NCBI GenBank assembly: GCA_030038695.1
Contig: JASHSN010000328.1
Span: 1 to 11,650, forward strand
Source: Nitrososphaeraceae archaeon
GTDB lineage: Archaea > Thermoproteota > Nitrososphaeria > Nitrososphaerales > Nitrososphaeraceae
Direction of reading: 5' to 3'
Length of the DNA: 11,650 nucleotides
Every line of letters starts with the position of its first letter. Within the stretch, counting starts at the first letter, position 1. Below are positions 1 through 5,844 of this stretch, piece by piece. Below the pieces are notes generated by a model. The model did no database searches. It worked only from the letters and a program-made list of their open reading frames with translations, and was not told the origin of the DNA. The position numbers and the translations under genes are program-made.

Positions 1-93
1 TGTGTAAAACTTATTTTTTGCAAGCAGCAAAGATGTTTCAAATCCGTTACCAGTAGAGCTGCCTGTTACAACAGCAACACTTTCTCTTTGCAT
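1..93 (-). CDS. Short-chain dehydrogenase/reductase, N-terminal part (runs off left edge)
   Basis: Only the first 31 codons lie in the window; the rest is beyond position 1. The reading begins MQRESVAVVTGSSTGNGFET, which is the first beta strand and cofactor loop of a classical SDR (family pattern TGxxxGxG). It closely matches the start of the complete SDR at 3723-4562, which reads VAVVTGSSSGIGLETSL, so the two are probably paralogues. The usual Ile of the GIG triplet is Asn here, which is uncommon but keeps both glycines. The ATG at 93 is preceded by in-frame stops and by a TATA-like TTTAAA 28 bases upstream, so a leaderless mRNA is likely. Whether the gene is intact and what it oxidises cannot be seen from this end. 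Confidence 0.8.
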   Translation of the reverse strand, partial: MQRESVAVVTGSSTGNGFETSLLLAKNKFYT

Positions 94-429
94 ATTCTTG
101 ATAATTCAATCAAGTCATTTAAAGGCATGCCATTACAAACTCGGGCCCGTCCTCAAATGGAGTTCCCATTAAAAATATAGAGTCCATTAGATAAGAAAAT
201 TGCGGATTGGTTCCTCCCAGATATTACCCTATTGTATTTACTATGCTGAGGAGTCGAAGCTATAAGAGATACAGATAGATAACGTCGATAGATCGGGGCA
301 CTGCAACTTAGAAACAGCTATATAGTGCCGGATATATCTGATATATATGAAAAGAGAGAATCGAAGATCCCACAAAGCACTGGAAGATATCTGAAAGTGA
401 TCTTCAAAACAGGAAATATTGGGATAAGT
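94..429. other. Gene-poor stretch between the SDR start and the alcohol dehydrogenase remnant
   Basis: Apart from the SDR promoter, no convincing gene is seen here. The minus-strand frame of the alcohol dehydrogenase remnant stays open through 429 down to 241, but residues after the IDMASY end motif resemble nothing in that family and look like read-through into non-coding DNA. A short AT-rich tract lies around 170-182. Confidence 0.4.
118..124 (-). promoter_or_regulatory. TATA-like box for the partial SDR
   Basis: On the minus strand this reads CTTTAAA, centred about 28 bases before the ATG at 93. That is the expected archaeal TATA-to-start distance for a leaderless transcript. No BRE was confidently seen. 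Confidence 0.4.
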
Positions 430-705
430 ATACGAAGCCATATCGATGTGAAAGGGGAAGCGATACTTTACATCCTCTCGGGACAGCCTATCATGGGCCT
501 CATTGAGTTTCTGGATGGGGATGACTTCTACGTCGGTTGTGATGTTATGTTTACCGCAAAACTCTGGCATCTCCTGCGTTTCGGAAATGCCCCCGATTAG
601 CGAGCCAGAGAGGCTGCGACGCTTTAACAGAAGGCTTAAAGCCGAGATGGCATGAGGCTTGTCCGGCAGACCGACGAGGGTGATGTTACCGTTGTCGGTA
701 TCCAT
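430..705 (-). pseudogene. Remnant of zinc-type NAD(P)-dependent alcohol dehydrogenase (C-terminal quarter)
   Basis: The minus-strand frame gives about 92 residues that match the C-terminal end of medium-chain (MDR) cinnamyl/YjgB-type alcohol dehydrogenases. They include GNITLVGLPDKP (end of the Rossmann domain), RRSLSGSLIGGISETQEM, and the family's usual ending DVKYRFPFHIDMASY. Full-length members have roughly 340-350 residues, so about three quarters are missing, including both zinc-binding regions and the Rossmann glycine motif. DNA upstream of 705 does not continue the family in any frame I checked. The natural stop after IDMAS is also lost: the frame runs on to 241 with unrelated sequence. 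It is GC-richer than its surroundings. I infer a dead fragment left by deletion or recombination. Confidence 0.75.
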
Positions 706-793
706 CCTCGTATCCTGGACTTTCCCCGACAGAAAGTAGATGAGGAACTCCTGGTGTGTTGTTCGACATAATCCTCACATGTAAGCTCGTCAC

Positions 794-982
794 TCATTCT
801 AGATTCCCCTTCGTTCCATCATTAGAGCTCAGCTCCGGATGTTCTCGTCTATATTCCGTCATAACCTCTTCCATTATCTCCCATCCATATTTATCACATA
901 ACTTTATGAAATGTTCTGAACCTAGTCTATAATCAGCCATGTGTTCGTCGTATGCTTTTTTTGCGCCTGTGGAAGATGACAA
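794..982 (-). CDS. Small hypothetical acidic protein (about 62 aa), possibly a fragment
   Basis: The frame encodes a charged, helix-prone peptide with segments such as YDEHMADYRLGSEHF and YGWEIMEEVMTEYRREHPEL. I do not recognise the family. The longest start is a TTG at 982; the first ATG is codon 15 (940), and the same frame is open without stops back to about 1009. No TATA box sits at leaderless distance. The composition looks like real coding sequence rather than random frame. Further upstream, past two stops, the same frame continues into another coding-like stretch (1085-1225), so this may be the 3' part of a gene broken by nonsense mutations. An intact small gene starting at the internal ATG is the alternative. 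Confidence 0.4.
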   Translation of the reverse strand: MSSSTGAKKAYDEHMADYRLGSEHFIKLCDKYGWEIMEEVMTEYRREHPELSSNDGTKGNLE

Positions 983-1084
983 GTGTCTAAATTTACGAAC
1001 ATATTTGACTTACAACTGCGTGATCCAATAGGATGAAAGGCAACAGGCAGGTCTCGCTCTGCCTCTGCAGCAATCAATCGACTG

Positions 1085-1225
1085 CTAAACAAAAGGAACG
1101 AGACATAATCTTTTATACGCACCCACTTTGTTGCCTACTTTGGCCTTCTCCCTCGTCGTTGTGACACCTTCGATGCCGAGCCTACCTAGCATATTTTGAA
1201 ATTTCTTTCTCTTGAGACTTATCAT
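1085..1225 (-). CDS. Small basic frame (46 aa), possible gene fragment
   Basis: An ATG at 1225 opens a lysine/arginine-rich frame containing MISLKRKKFQNMLGRLGIEG and KAKVGNKVGAYKRL, ending in TAG. The family is not recognised. It is in the same reading frame as the 794-982 peptide, with two in-frame stops between them, so both may be pieces of one decayed gene. Against that, no homologous domain could be named. It overlaps by about 10 bases the open part of the plus-strand frame at 1216-1365. Confidence 0.25.
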   Translation of the reverse strand: MISLKRKKFQNMLGRLGIEGVTTTREKAKVGNKVGAYKRLCLVPFV

Positions 1226-1248
1226 CTTACCTACGTCGTTTACAGAAA

Positions 1249-1365
1249 ATGGGCATGACGGAAGATGAGATAGGGGAATTGGTTAAACTCGTTGGTAGAT
1301 GGAAAGGTGTAGGTCAAGGCAGTATGAATAGAAAACTGGATGATAGATTGTTGGACATTAATTAA
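1249..1365 (+). CDS. Small hypothetical frame (38 aa), probably a gene fragment
   Basis: The ATG at 1249 opens a frame with the coding-like segment MGMTEDEIGELVKLVGRWKG, ending at TAA 1363-1365. The frame is open back to 1216 and the extra residues (YLRRLQK) are also helix-like, so the annotated start may be internal to a truncated gene. The stop lies inside the first copy of the AT-rich repeat that begins at 1351, as if the repeat had replaced the original 3' end. A similar GMSKEEI segment occurs in the decayed frame at 2433-2642. The function is unknown. Confidence 0.3.
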   Translation: MGMTEDEIGELVKLVGRWKGVGQGSMNRKLDDRLLDIN

Positions 1366-1403
1366 GATCGCTTTGTATATTGATTATATTATTGCTTGAG
1401 GGC
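1351..1403 (+). repeat. AT-rich dispersed repeat, copy A
   Basis: This copy shares four blocks, in order, with 2303-2364: TTGGACATTAATTAA, then ATCGCTTTGTA, then an ATTATATTAT tract, then TTGAGGGC. The small size differences lie in the AT tract between the second and fourth blocks. The two copies are direct repeats about 950 bases apart and bracket the secreted Gly/Asn-rich protein gene. They could be the ends of an inserted segment, a shared downstream region from a duplication, or a small non-autonomous element. No terminal inverted repeats were seen. Confidence 0.75.
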
Positions 1404-1408
1404 TGTGT

Positions 1409-1543
1409 CTATTTAGTACACCTTTCTAAATGAAGATGTCGGCTGACGAGACCATTTTTCTTATATCTAACAAAGATTTCTACTACAGCCTGCAGTTTTG
1501 AGAAATTCTTGTATCCGATCCTACAAGAAAACCTTTTATCCAT
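1409..1543 (-). CDS. Doubtful small frame (44 aa, basic)
   Basis: An ATG at 1543 opens a frame starting MDKRFSCRIGYKNFSKLQAV and ending with TAG at 1409. It is rich in Lys/Arg and Phe/Tyr and has plausible composition, but I recognise no family, and a longer upstream extension to 1621 (GTG-type start or beyond) reads like noise. It lies on the strand opposite the secreted protein gene, between repeat copy A and that gene's promoter. I keep it as a weak candidate or a transposase scrap. Confidence 0.15.
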   Translation of the reverse strand: MDKRFSCRIGYKNFSKLQAVVEIFVRYKKNGLVSRHLHLERCTK

Positions 1544-1563
1544 GTTTGCTGTAGTACAGTTAT

Positions 1564-1611
1564 CTAAGTATATTACGCAACTTGTGCTACAACGAATCAC
1601 TAAGTATATTA
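1564..1611 (+). repeat. Paired 12-bp direct repeat upstream of the secreted protein promoter
   Basis: CTAAGTATATTA occurs twice without mismatch, at 1564-1575 and 1600-1611, 36 bases apart. The second copy ends 30 bases before the TATA box at 1642. Two identical sites in this position are what a regulator-binding pair would look like. The motif is AT-rich, so chance is a real alternative. Confidence 0.4.
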
Positions 1612-1641
1612 TGACTCCCAAAAGTGGAATTCGTATGGCTC

Positions 1642-1649
1642 TTTATATA
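1642..1649 (+). promoter_or_regulatory. TATA box of the Gly/Asn-rich secreted protein
   Basis: TTTATATA is centred about 27 bases before the ATG at 1673, the canonical archaeal spacing. The transcript would begin at or within a few bases of the ATG, giving a leaderless mRNA, which agrees with the absence of a Shine-Dalgarno sequence. Confidence 0.65.
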
Positions 1650-1672
1650 GAAGCGAACAATATACGATAATA

Positions 1673-2101
1673 ATGCAGTATAAAATTCCTGTAGCAGTAA
1701 TAGCTTCTGCAGTAGTTGTAGCCATGCTGGTAGCGACATCGGGAATTATCGTTTCATCACAAATAGCATTTGCGGCGGCTGGAGGAACTGGCAATCCCAA
1801 TAGCAACGTTGGAGGTAATGGGAATGGTAATGGGCCAGCAACACAACCATTAAAGAATGGAGGCGTTCCAGGCGTTTCAGGTCCGGCCAACGGTCAAGGC
1901 ACCTGTTACGGTCAGGGTGCCGGCGTCGGTACAGGGAATACACAAATCGCCAATGCCCCAGGACAAGGCGCGGTATCACAAGGTAACAACCCAGCTAACC
2001 CTGCCGCGGCCCCGGGCGGGACTAACCCTCTTACCAGCACTCAGAAAGTTGTTAGGGACACAACCTGTCCTGCTTCACCAGGCTTTCCTAGCGGGCACTA
2101 G
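1673..2101 (+). CDS. Secreted Gly/Asn/Pro/Ala-rich low-complexity protein
   Basis: The 142-residue product has a clear Sec-type signal sequence: MQYK, then a long hydrophobic core (about residues 5-31), then a cleavage-like AFAAA at 32-36. The mature part is low complexity, dominated by Gly, Asn, Pro, Ala and Gln with almost no charged residues. It has only two cysteines (78 and 132), which could form one disulfide. No enzyme or binding domain is visible. The promoter at 1642 fixes the ATG at 1673. A T-tract terminator follows the stop, so it is a single-gene transcript. The gene is bracketed by two copies of an AT-rich repeat. A role as a small extracellular or cell-envelope protein is inferred. 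The coding call is well supported by the signal peptide and promoter; the function is unknown. Confidence 0.8.
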   Translation: MQYKIPVAVIASAVVVAMLVATSGIIVSSQIAFAAAGGTGNPNSNVGGNGNGNGPATQPLKNGGVPGVSGPANGQGTCYGQGAGVGTGNTQIANAPGQGAVSQGNNPANPAAAPGGTNPLTSTQKVVRDTTCPASPGFPSGH

Positions 2102-2110
2102 CAAAAGCAT

Positions 2111-2122
2111 CCCCTTTTTTTC
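2111..2122 (+). terminator. T-tract terminator after the secreted protein gene
   Basis: Ten bases after the TAG there is CCCC followed by seven T residues. A pyrimidine/T-run on the coding strand is the usual archaeal intrinsic termination signal. No hairpin is needed or seen. Confidence 0.55.
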
Positions 2123-2302
2123 TATGTACTATGGCATAAACAAGATTTGTTATATATGCTGGCCAATCATATTAAAGAGGACAAAGATGTAAAGTATGTT
2201 CAAGAGGGAAGTACCAAAAAATCGTGTTTTATAGTTTATAGTGGGCCGTATCGTGCCAAGGGGTTATGTCTAGGCATTATAGGTCAAAGTGGAAGAGAAA
2301 TA

Positions 2303-2364
2303 TTGGACATTAATTAAAATCGCTTTGTAATTATATTAATTATATTATCACGTGTTTTGAGGGC
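2303..2364 (+). repeat. AT-rich dispersed repeat, copy B
   Basis: This is the second copy of the repeat at 1351-1403, in the same orientation. The first 15 bases (TTGGACATTAATTAA) are identical, as are ATCGCTTTGTA and the closing TTGAGGGC; the AT tract between them is several bases longer. Both copies are also preceded, at slightly different distance, by AGGTCAA (1311 and 2281), so the homology may extend upstream in diverged form. Confidence 0.75.
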
Positions 2365-2432
2365 AGTCCATAATGCAAGCTCCTCTGATGATGGTTGATC
2401 AGATATCTGGGGTTGAGTTTTGATATGATTGA

Positions 2433-2642
2433 TTCGAAATAGAATCCGGAATTTTCAACATCGATTGCATGAGTTGGATAAACCCATAAGCCGTAGGGAT
2501 GAGTAAGGAAGAGATTTCAGTTATGTGAAAAGATATTGGGGCTAAATAGGTAGGTTTTGATAAGCCAAGAGCAATAGTGCTACTCATGTTCAAACCTGGG
2601 ACCTCGTCTCGAAAGTTATCTCATGCTTTTTGCTCTAGATAA
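2433..2642 (+). pseudogene. Decayed frame with three in-frame stops, unknown family
   Basis: One frame reads protein-like on both sides of stops at 2487 (TAA), 2526 (TGA) and 2547 (TAG). The segments include GMSKEEISVM and VGFDKPRAIVLLMFKPG, and the frame ends at TAA 2640-2642. The first segment resembles GMTEDEIGEL in the small frame at 1249-1365, suggesting a shared ancestor. No family name can be given. Non-coding DNA that happens to look coding is the alternative. Confidence 0.25.
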
Positions 2643-2648
2643 CAACTA

Positions 2649-2663
2649 TTATATAATTTTTAA
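2649..2663 (+). promoter_or_regulatory. TATA box of the EamA exporter
   Basis: TTATATAATTTTTAA lies about 45 bases before the ATG at 2702, which would give a 5' leader of roughly 15-20 bases. It is the only strong TATA-like element in the 100 bases upstream. Confidence 0.55.
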
Positions 2664-2701
2664 AAACAAATCAAAAAGTTAGTTATCAAGGGTATCGATC
2701 T

Positions 2702-3670
2702 ATGGATAAGCTAAAGGTTTGGTTAGTGTTAATATTACTTTGGGTAATTATAGGATCCACATATATAGCTATAAAAATTGCGATCGATACCATTCCTCCA
2801 TTTTTAATGTCTGGAATAAGGTATGTATCATCTGGTACGCTTCTTATACTGGTATACATTCTAATTCCTTCCCAAAACAATAGGGGTGGGACTAATCGAA
2901 ATCAAAATGCTCAGGACCGCCATCGGTACAAACTTGTATCAATACTTAATAAGAGACAGTGGAAGGAAGCAACAATTATTGGGTGTGCATTAATACTTGG
3001 TGGACAGGGACTATTGGCGTGGGGAGAACAATATCTTACATCTAATGTTACTGCACTCTTATTTTCGACAGTTCCCATCTGGGTATTACTACTTGGGAAG
3101 ACAGTATATGGAGAAAAGCTGAAGAAGTTTACTGTGCTTGGAGTTATCACAGGTACTGTTGGCTTTGTTATATTGATATTTCCTTCTGTGGCAGCGCAAT
3201 TTCTAGAAACAAATACTTCCAATATGAAATTTGAATTTGTAGGTATAATCGTATTAGCAATAGCTGCAATCAGCTGGTCAGTCGGGTCGTTGTATTCATC
3301 TAAAGCAGATCTCCCTACCAACGTACTGGTTTCAACTGGTATGATGTTATTTGTAGGTGGAATTTTTTTAATTGTATTGAGTATTCCAACAGGCGAGCTA
3401 CAGAATTTTCATGTATCTGCAATTTCTATGCCATCCATGATTTCACTATTGTACCTCGTAACTGTAGGTTCAGTAGGATGGGCTGGATTTTTCTGGATTC
3501 TTAGAAATACATCAGCATCATTAGCCAATACTTTTACCTATGTAAGTCCGGTAGTGGCTGTTATGTTGGGGTGGGCGATACTTAGTGAGGCTATCACTCC
3601 GCAGATAATAATTGCTACCGCGATAATAATGACCGGAGTAGTTTTGATTGCAAATAAAGGGAAATTATAG
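2702..3670 (+). CDS. EamA/DMT-family permease, YedA-like (putative small-molecule exporter)
   Basis: This is a 322-residue integral membrane protein with about ten hydrophobic segments in two EamA halves. The first half starts at WVIIGSTYIAIKIAIDTIPP, the typical WGSxY..I entry of YedA/RhaT-type transporters. It then has GIRYVSSG and, after the third segment, AEHQ-like GEQYLTSNVTALLFSTVPIW. The second half runs from about residue 180 and contains AAISWSVGSLYSSKADLP, LRNTSASLANTFTYVSPVVA and the GWAILSE motif before the last two segments. The length fits the family (about 290-320). A hydrophilic insert of roughly 30 residues (about 57-85, Asn/Arg/Gln-rich) enlarges the loop after TM2. Members usually export metabolites or drugs in exchange for protons; the substrate cannot be told. 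It is transcribed alone and convergently with the SDR downstream. Confidence 0.93.
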   Translation: MDKLKVWLVLILLWVIIGSTYIAIKIAIDTIPPFLMSGIRYVSSGTLLILVYILIPSQNNRGGTNRNQNAQDRHRYKLVSILNKRQWKEATIIGCALILGGQGLLAWGEQYLTSNVTALLFSTVPIWVLLLGKTVYGEKLKKFTVLGVITGTVGFVILIFPSVAAQFLETNTSNMKFEFVGIIVLAIAAISWSVGSLYSSKADLPTNVLVSTGMMLFVGGIFLIVLSIPTGELQNFHVSAISMPSMISLLYLVTVGSVGWAGFFWILRNTSASLANTFTYVSPVVAVMLGWAILSEAITPQIIIATAIIMTGVVLIANKGKL

Positions 3671-3722
3671 GTCCTCATAACATGGTTTGTTATCCAATCA
3701 TTGATTAATTAGATGAAAATAA

Positions 3723-4562
3723 CTACTTCAGATTTTCCTTCATCATTTTATAAAACTCTTCATCAGACATGCTTCTTTTAGCTTCCATCCAAGATTCTAT
3801 ATCTTTTCCAGCTAAATATCTTAGACTAGGATTTTCTGTTGTAACAGCTTCAAGCACTGCTTTTGCTACAACATCTGCAGATGATCCATTCTCCATCATG
3901 CGTTCAAGACTTCTAACCACCTTTTGCATAAGTTGTGAATATGGAGAATTTGGGTCTTGAGATTTCTTGGCAGTAACCATGCTGTTAACAATGTTTGTTC
4001 TGATAACTCCAGGTTCTATCAAGACCACTTTTATTCCAAACGGCTCCAATTCATATGATATAGATTCACTCAAACCTTCAACTGCAAATTTTGTGCTAAC
4101 ATAAACGGATCCTCCGGGATAGCCAAATCTTCCTACCGCCGAACTAATATTTACGATGATACCAGACTTCTGTCTCCTCATGATGGGAAGGACAGCTTGA
4201 GTCACCCTTATAAGACCAAATAGATTAGTTTCGAACTGAGCTTTTATCTCTTCCATTGCATGCTCTTCAAAGGCACCATTAACTGTATAACCTGCGTTAT
4301 TCACTAAAACATCTATTCTGCTAGATTCAGCCCTTATTGATCGGATTGCATTTTCGACAGATCGATCATCAACAACGTCTAGCTGTAGTGTCTTTAGTGG
4401 TAATTTCTCGGTCTCCGCAAGGGATATTATATTCTCACTTTTATTGAGATTACGCATTGTAGCGTATGTTAGAAATCCGTTTCTTGCCAATGTTAATGAT
4501 GTTTCAAGACCTATTCCACTTGAGCTGCCAGTAACAACAGCAACTCTTTGATTAGATATCAT
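3723..4562 (-). CDS. Classical short-chain dehydrogenase/reductase
   Basis: The 279-residue protein carries all the landmarks of a classical SDR. These are the cofactor loop TGSSSGIG (11-18), DV at 62-63, NNAG (88-91), Asn113, catalytic Ser141 in NISSAVG, and the YVSTK pair Tyr154/Lys158, followed by PG at the start of the substrate lid. Arg37 at the end of strand 2 suggests a preference for NADP(H). It should be cytosolic, reducing or oxidising a small carbonyl or alcohol; the substrate is unknown. A weak TATA-like TATTTTAA lies about 40 bases upstream. It ends about 50 bases from the convergent exporter stop. Its N-terminus closely resembles the partial SDR at 1-93, with high DNA similarity too, so the two probably arose by duplication. 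The ATG at 4562 places the Rossmann strand normally. Confidence 0.95.
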   Translation of the reverse strand: MISNQRVAVVTGSSSGIGLETSLTLARNGFLTYATMRNLNKSENIISLAETEKLPLKTLQLDVVDDRSVENAIRSIRAESSRIDVLVNNAGYTVNGAFEEHAMEEIKAQFETNLFGLIRVTQAVLPIMRRQKSGIIVNISSAVGRFGYPGGSVYVSTKFAVEGLSESISYELEPFGIKVVLIEPGVIRTNIVNSMVTAKKSQDPNSPYSQLMQKVVRSLERMMENGSSADVVAKAVLEAVTTENPSLRYLAGKDIESWMEAKRSMSDEEFYKMMKENLK

Positions 4563-4710
4563 CTTATTTTCGCTCTAATAGTTAACGATTAGATTACTGC
4601 TTAAAATATGTAACAGACCAACAATACTTTTGATACCTGTTAACGGTATATCCATTCTTCTGGTATTTTTTTCACTATTGTCAAGCGAAAGCCATGTCAA
4701 TCGTTCTTAG

Positions 4711-5685
4711 TTATTTAGTACGATTTGTTTGATACAGTTCGGTTTGGATCCACAGCATCTCAAACATAGAATCATGTATCAATACGACTGATTCCTCATT
4801 TGAGTAGGTTGCCATTCCAATCGTCTCGTAAGGATTATCCTCTGTATCATCCTTTATTTCAACCACCAAAGAAAATTTTTTATCTACAACCAACTTTGAA
4901 AGATTATTCTGCAGAGACGAGTCTAGAAAATACTGAACTTTGATTCTTTGATCATCAAATTTATCTTTTATTGTTTTTTCTAATTGCAATGCAGCAGGCA
5001 TCAAGATCCTGATTGTTACTGTTGAATTTGTTTCTTGCAGTAAACGTATCAGACCAGAACGTTCCTGTCTTTTGAATGCATTAACTGTAGAAAATAACAC
5101 CATTACTTCTTCTTTAGCAGATTTTACAAGATCAAAAGCAATCTTCTCTATCTCATAAGGATCTGATATACGTTCTGTAAACCCTGGTCTCAGTTCTTCT
5201 TCAATCTCTCTGATTCTTTCTTCAGCCGGTAACGCACTACTCCAGAGGGTATCAAATAAGAATTGTTGTCCTTCTACGAATGTTTTGACGTTACTTACAA
5301 TAGCCTCCTTAATGGGCCTTTCCTGTCTAGTTATAATAGTTGCCTGATACTCCAATCTATCTGTTATCGAAAAGTTGCTTTTGATCCCAGCTAAATGTCG
5401 CAGATGATGGCCATCTTCTGCCATCATTTTACAATACGAGAAATTATCCTTGTTGATATCGGTGAGGTATCTTGTGTTTATTCCTCTCTTTACAAGTTCT
5501 TTCAGTGCCTTCCGAATAGGCTCAGTTGCAATGACCATAGATGGGCCTGCAGAATCCCAACAGCCATCCATACAGTATTTTAATTCTTGAAATGCCTTCA
5601 AAGTTTTGTCAATAATGTTATCCGCACCGTACATCACCTCAGTAGTTTCAGGAGTGCTTAAAAAGAACAAATCAATTAGATCCAT
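4711..5685 (-). CDS. Sensor-only protein: PLD-like sensory module of thaumarchaeal histidine kinases, kinase domain absent
   Basis: The 324-residue sequence matches, from memory, the N-terminal sensory region found in many Nitrososphaera-type histidine kinases. Landmarks are TTEVMYGADNIIDKTL (14-29), CMDGCWDSAGPSM (38-50), RGINTRYLTDI (68-78), HHLRHLAGIKSNF (93-105), a second block around FLFDTLWSSALPAEERIREIEE (142-163), FDLVKSAKEEVMVLFSTVNAF (184-204), and the closing IGMATYSNEESVVLIHDSMFEMLW. In the kinases a HisKA/HATPase unit follows directly; here the protein stops just after that point (QTELYQTNRTK). No transmembrane segment is seen, so it is probably cytosolic. It may bind a ligand and modulate a partner kinase, or it may be a relic. 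The TATAAAAG box at 5700 is so close to the first ATG that Met18 (5634) could be the true start. Confidence 0.8.
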   Translation of the reverse strand: MDLIDLFFLSTPETTEVMYGADNIIDKTLKAFQELKYCMDGCWDSAGPSMVIATEPIRKALKELVKRGINTRYLTDINKDNFSYCKMMAEDGHHLRHLAGIKSNFSITDRLEYQATIITRQERPIKEAIVSNVKTFVEGQQFLFDTLWSSALPAEERIREIEEELRPGFTERISDPYEIEKIAFDLVKSAKEEVMVLFSTVNAFKRQERSGLIRLLQETNSTVTIRILMPAALQLEKTIKDKFDDQRIKVQYFLDSSLQNNLSKLVVDKKFSLVVEIKDDTEDNPYETIGMATYSNEESVVLIHDSMFEMLWIQTELYQTNRTK

Positions 5686-5699
5686 CTAAAAACATCCTG

Positions 5700-5707
5700 T
5701 ATAAAAG
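5700..5707 (-). promoter_or_regulatory. TATA box of the sensor-only protein
   Basis: On the minus strand this reads CTTTTATA, centred about 19 bases before the ATG at 5685. Transcription normally starts 25-28 bases from the box centre, near 5677, which falls inside the annotated frame. Either another promoter is used or translation begins at the ATG at 5634, leaving a leader of about 43 bases. Confidence 0.45.
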
Positions 5708-5844
5708 GAGAGATGATTCCTTGCGTTAATTGCATTCACGATATGTTCAGTAAGTTGGAGTACTCTCATCATCATAGGATTATAACTTTAGTCTACCTCT
5801 ACATCATAACATTAACGTACGTATGCTTGGATGTGCATTTACAA

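Larger units (their letters stand above)
2102..2701. other. 600-base interval with terminator, repeat copy B, a decayed frame and a promoter
   Basis: No intact gene is evident between the secreted protein and the exporter. The interval contains the T-tract terminator (2111-2122), repeat copy B (2303-2364), a frame with three internal stops that still reads like protein (2433-2642), and the exporter TATA box (2649-2663). Positions 2123-2300 show nothing convincing. Confidence 0.5.

Noticed and set aside
325..600. Plus-strand open frame of 91 codons
   Set aside because: It lies antisense to the alcohol dehydrogenase remnant, whose family motifs are clear on the other strand; the plus-strand translation has no recognisable features.
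1609..1979. Minus-strand frames with Pro/Leu-rich translation across the secreted protein gene
   Set aside because: The Pro-rich composition is the complement of Gly-rich codons of the real gene, which has a signal peptide, promoter and terminator.
1857..2192. Plus-strand frame in another phase over the secreted protein gene
   Set aside because: It is an out-of-phase shadow without a start signal and runs through the terminator.
2399..2593. Minus-strand frame of 64 codons
   Set aside because: No motif or promoter; the plus strand reads as a decayed coding frame across the same bases, so this is probably its complement.
2911..3321. Minus-strand frame of 136 codons inside the exporter
   Set aside because: It is antisense to a clear membrane protein with the EamA motifs.
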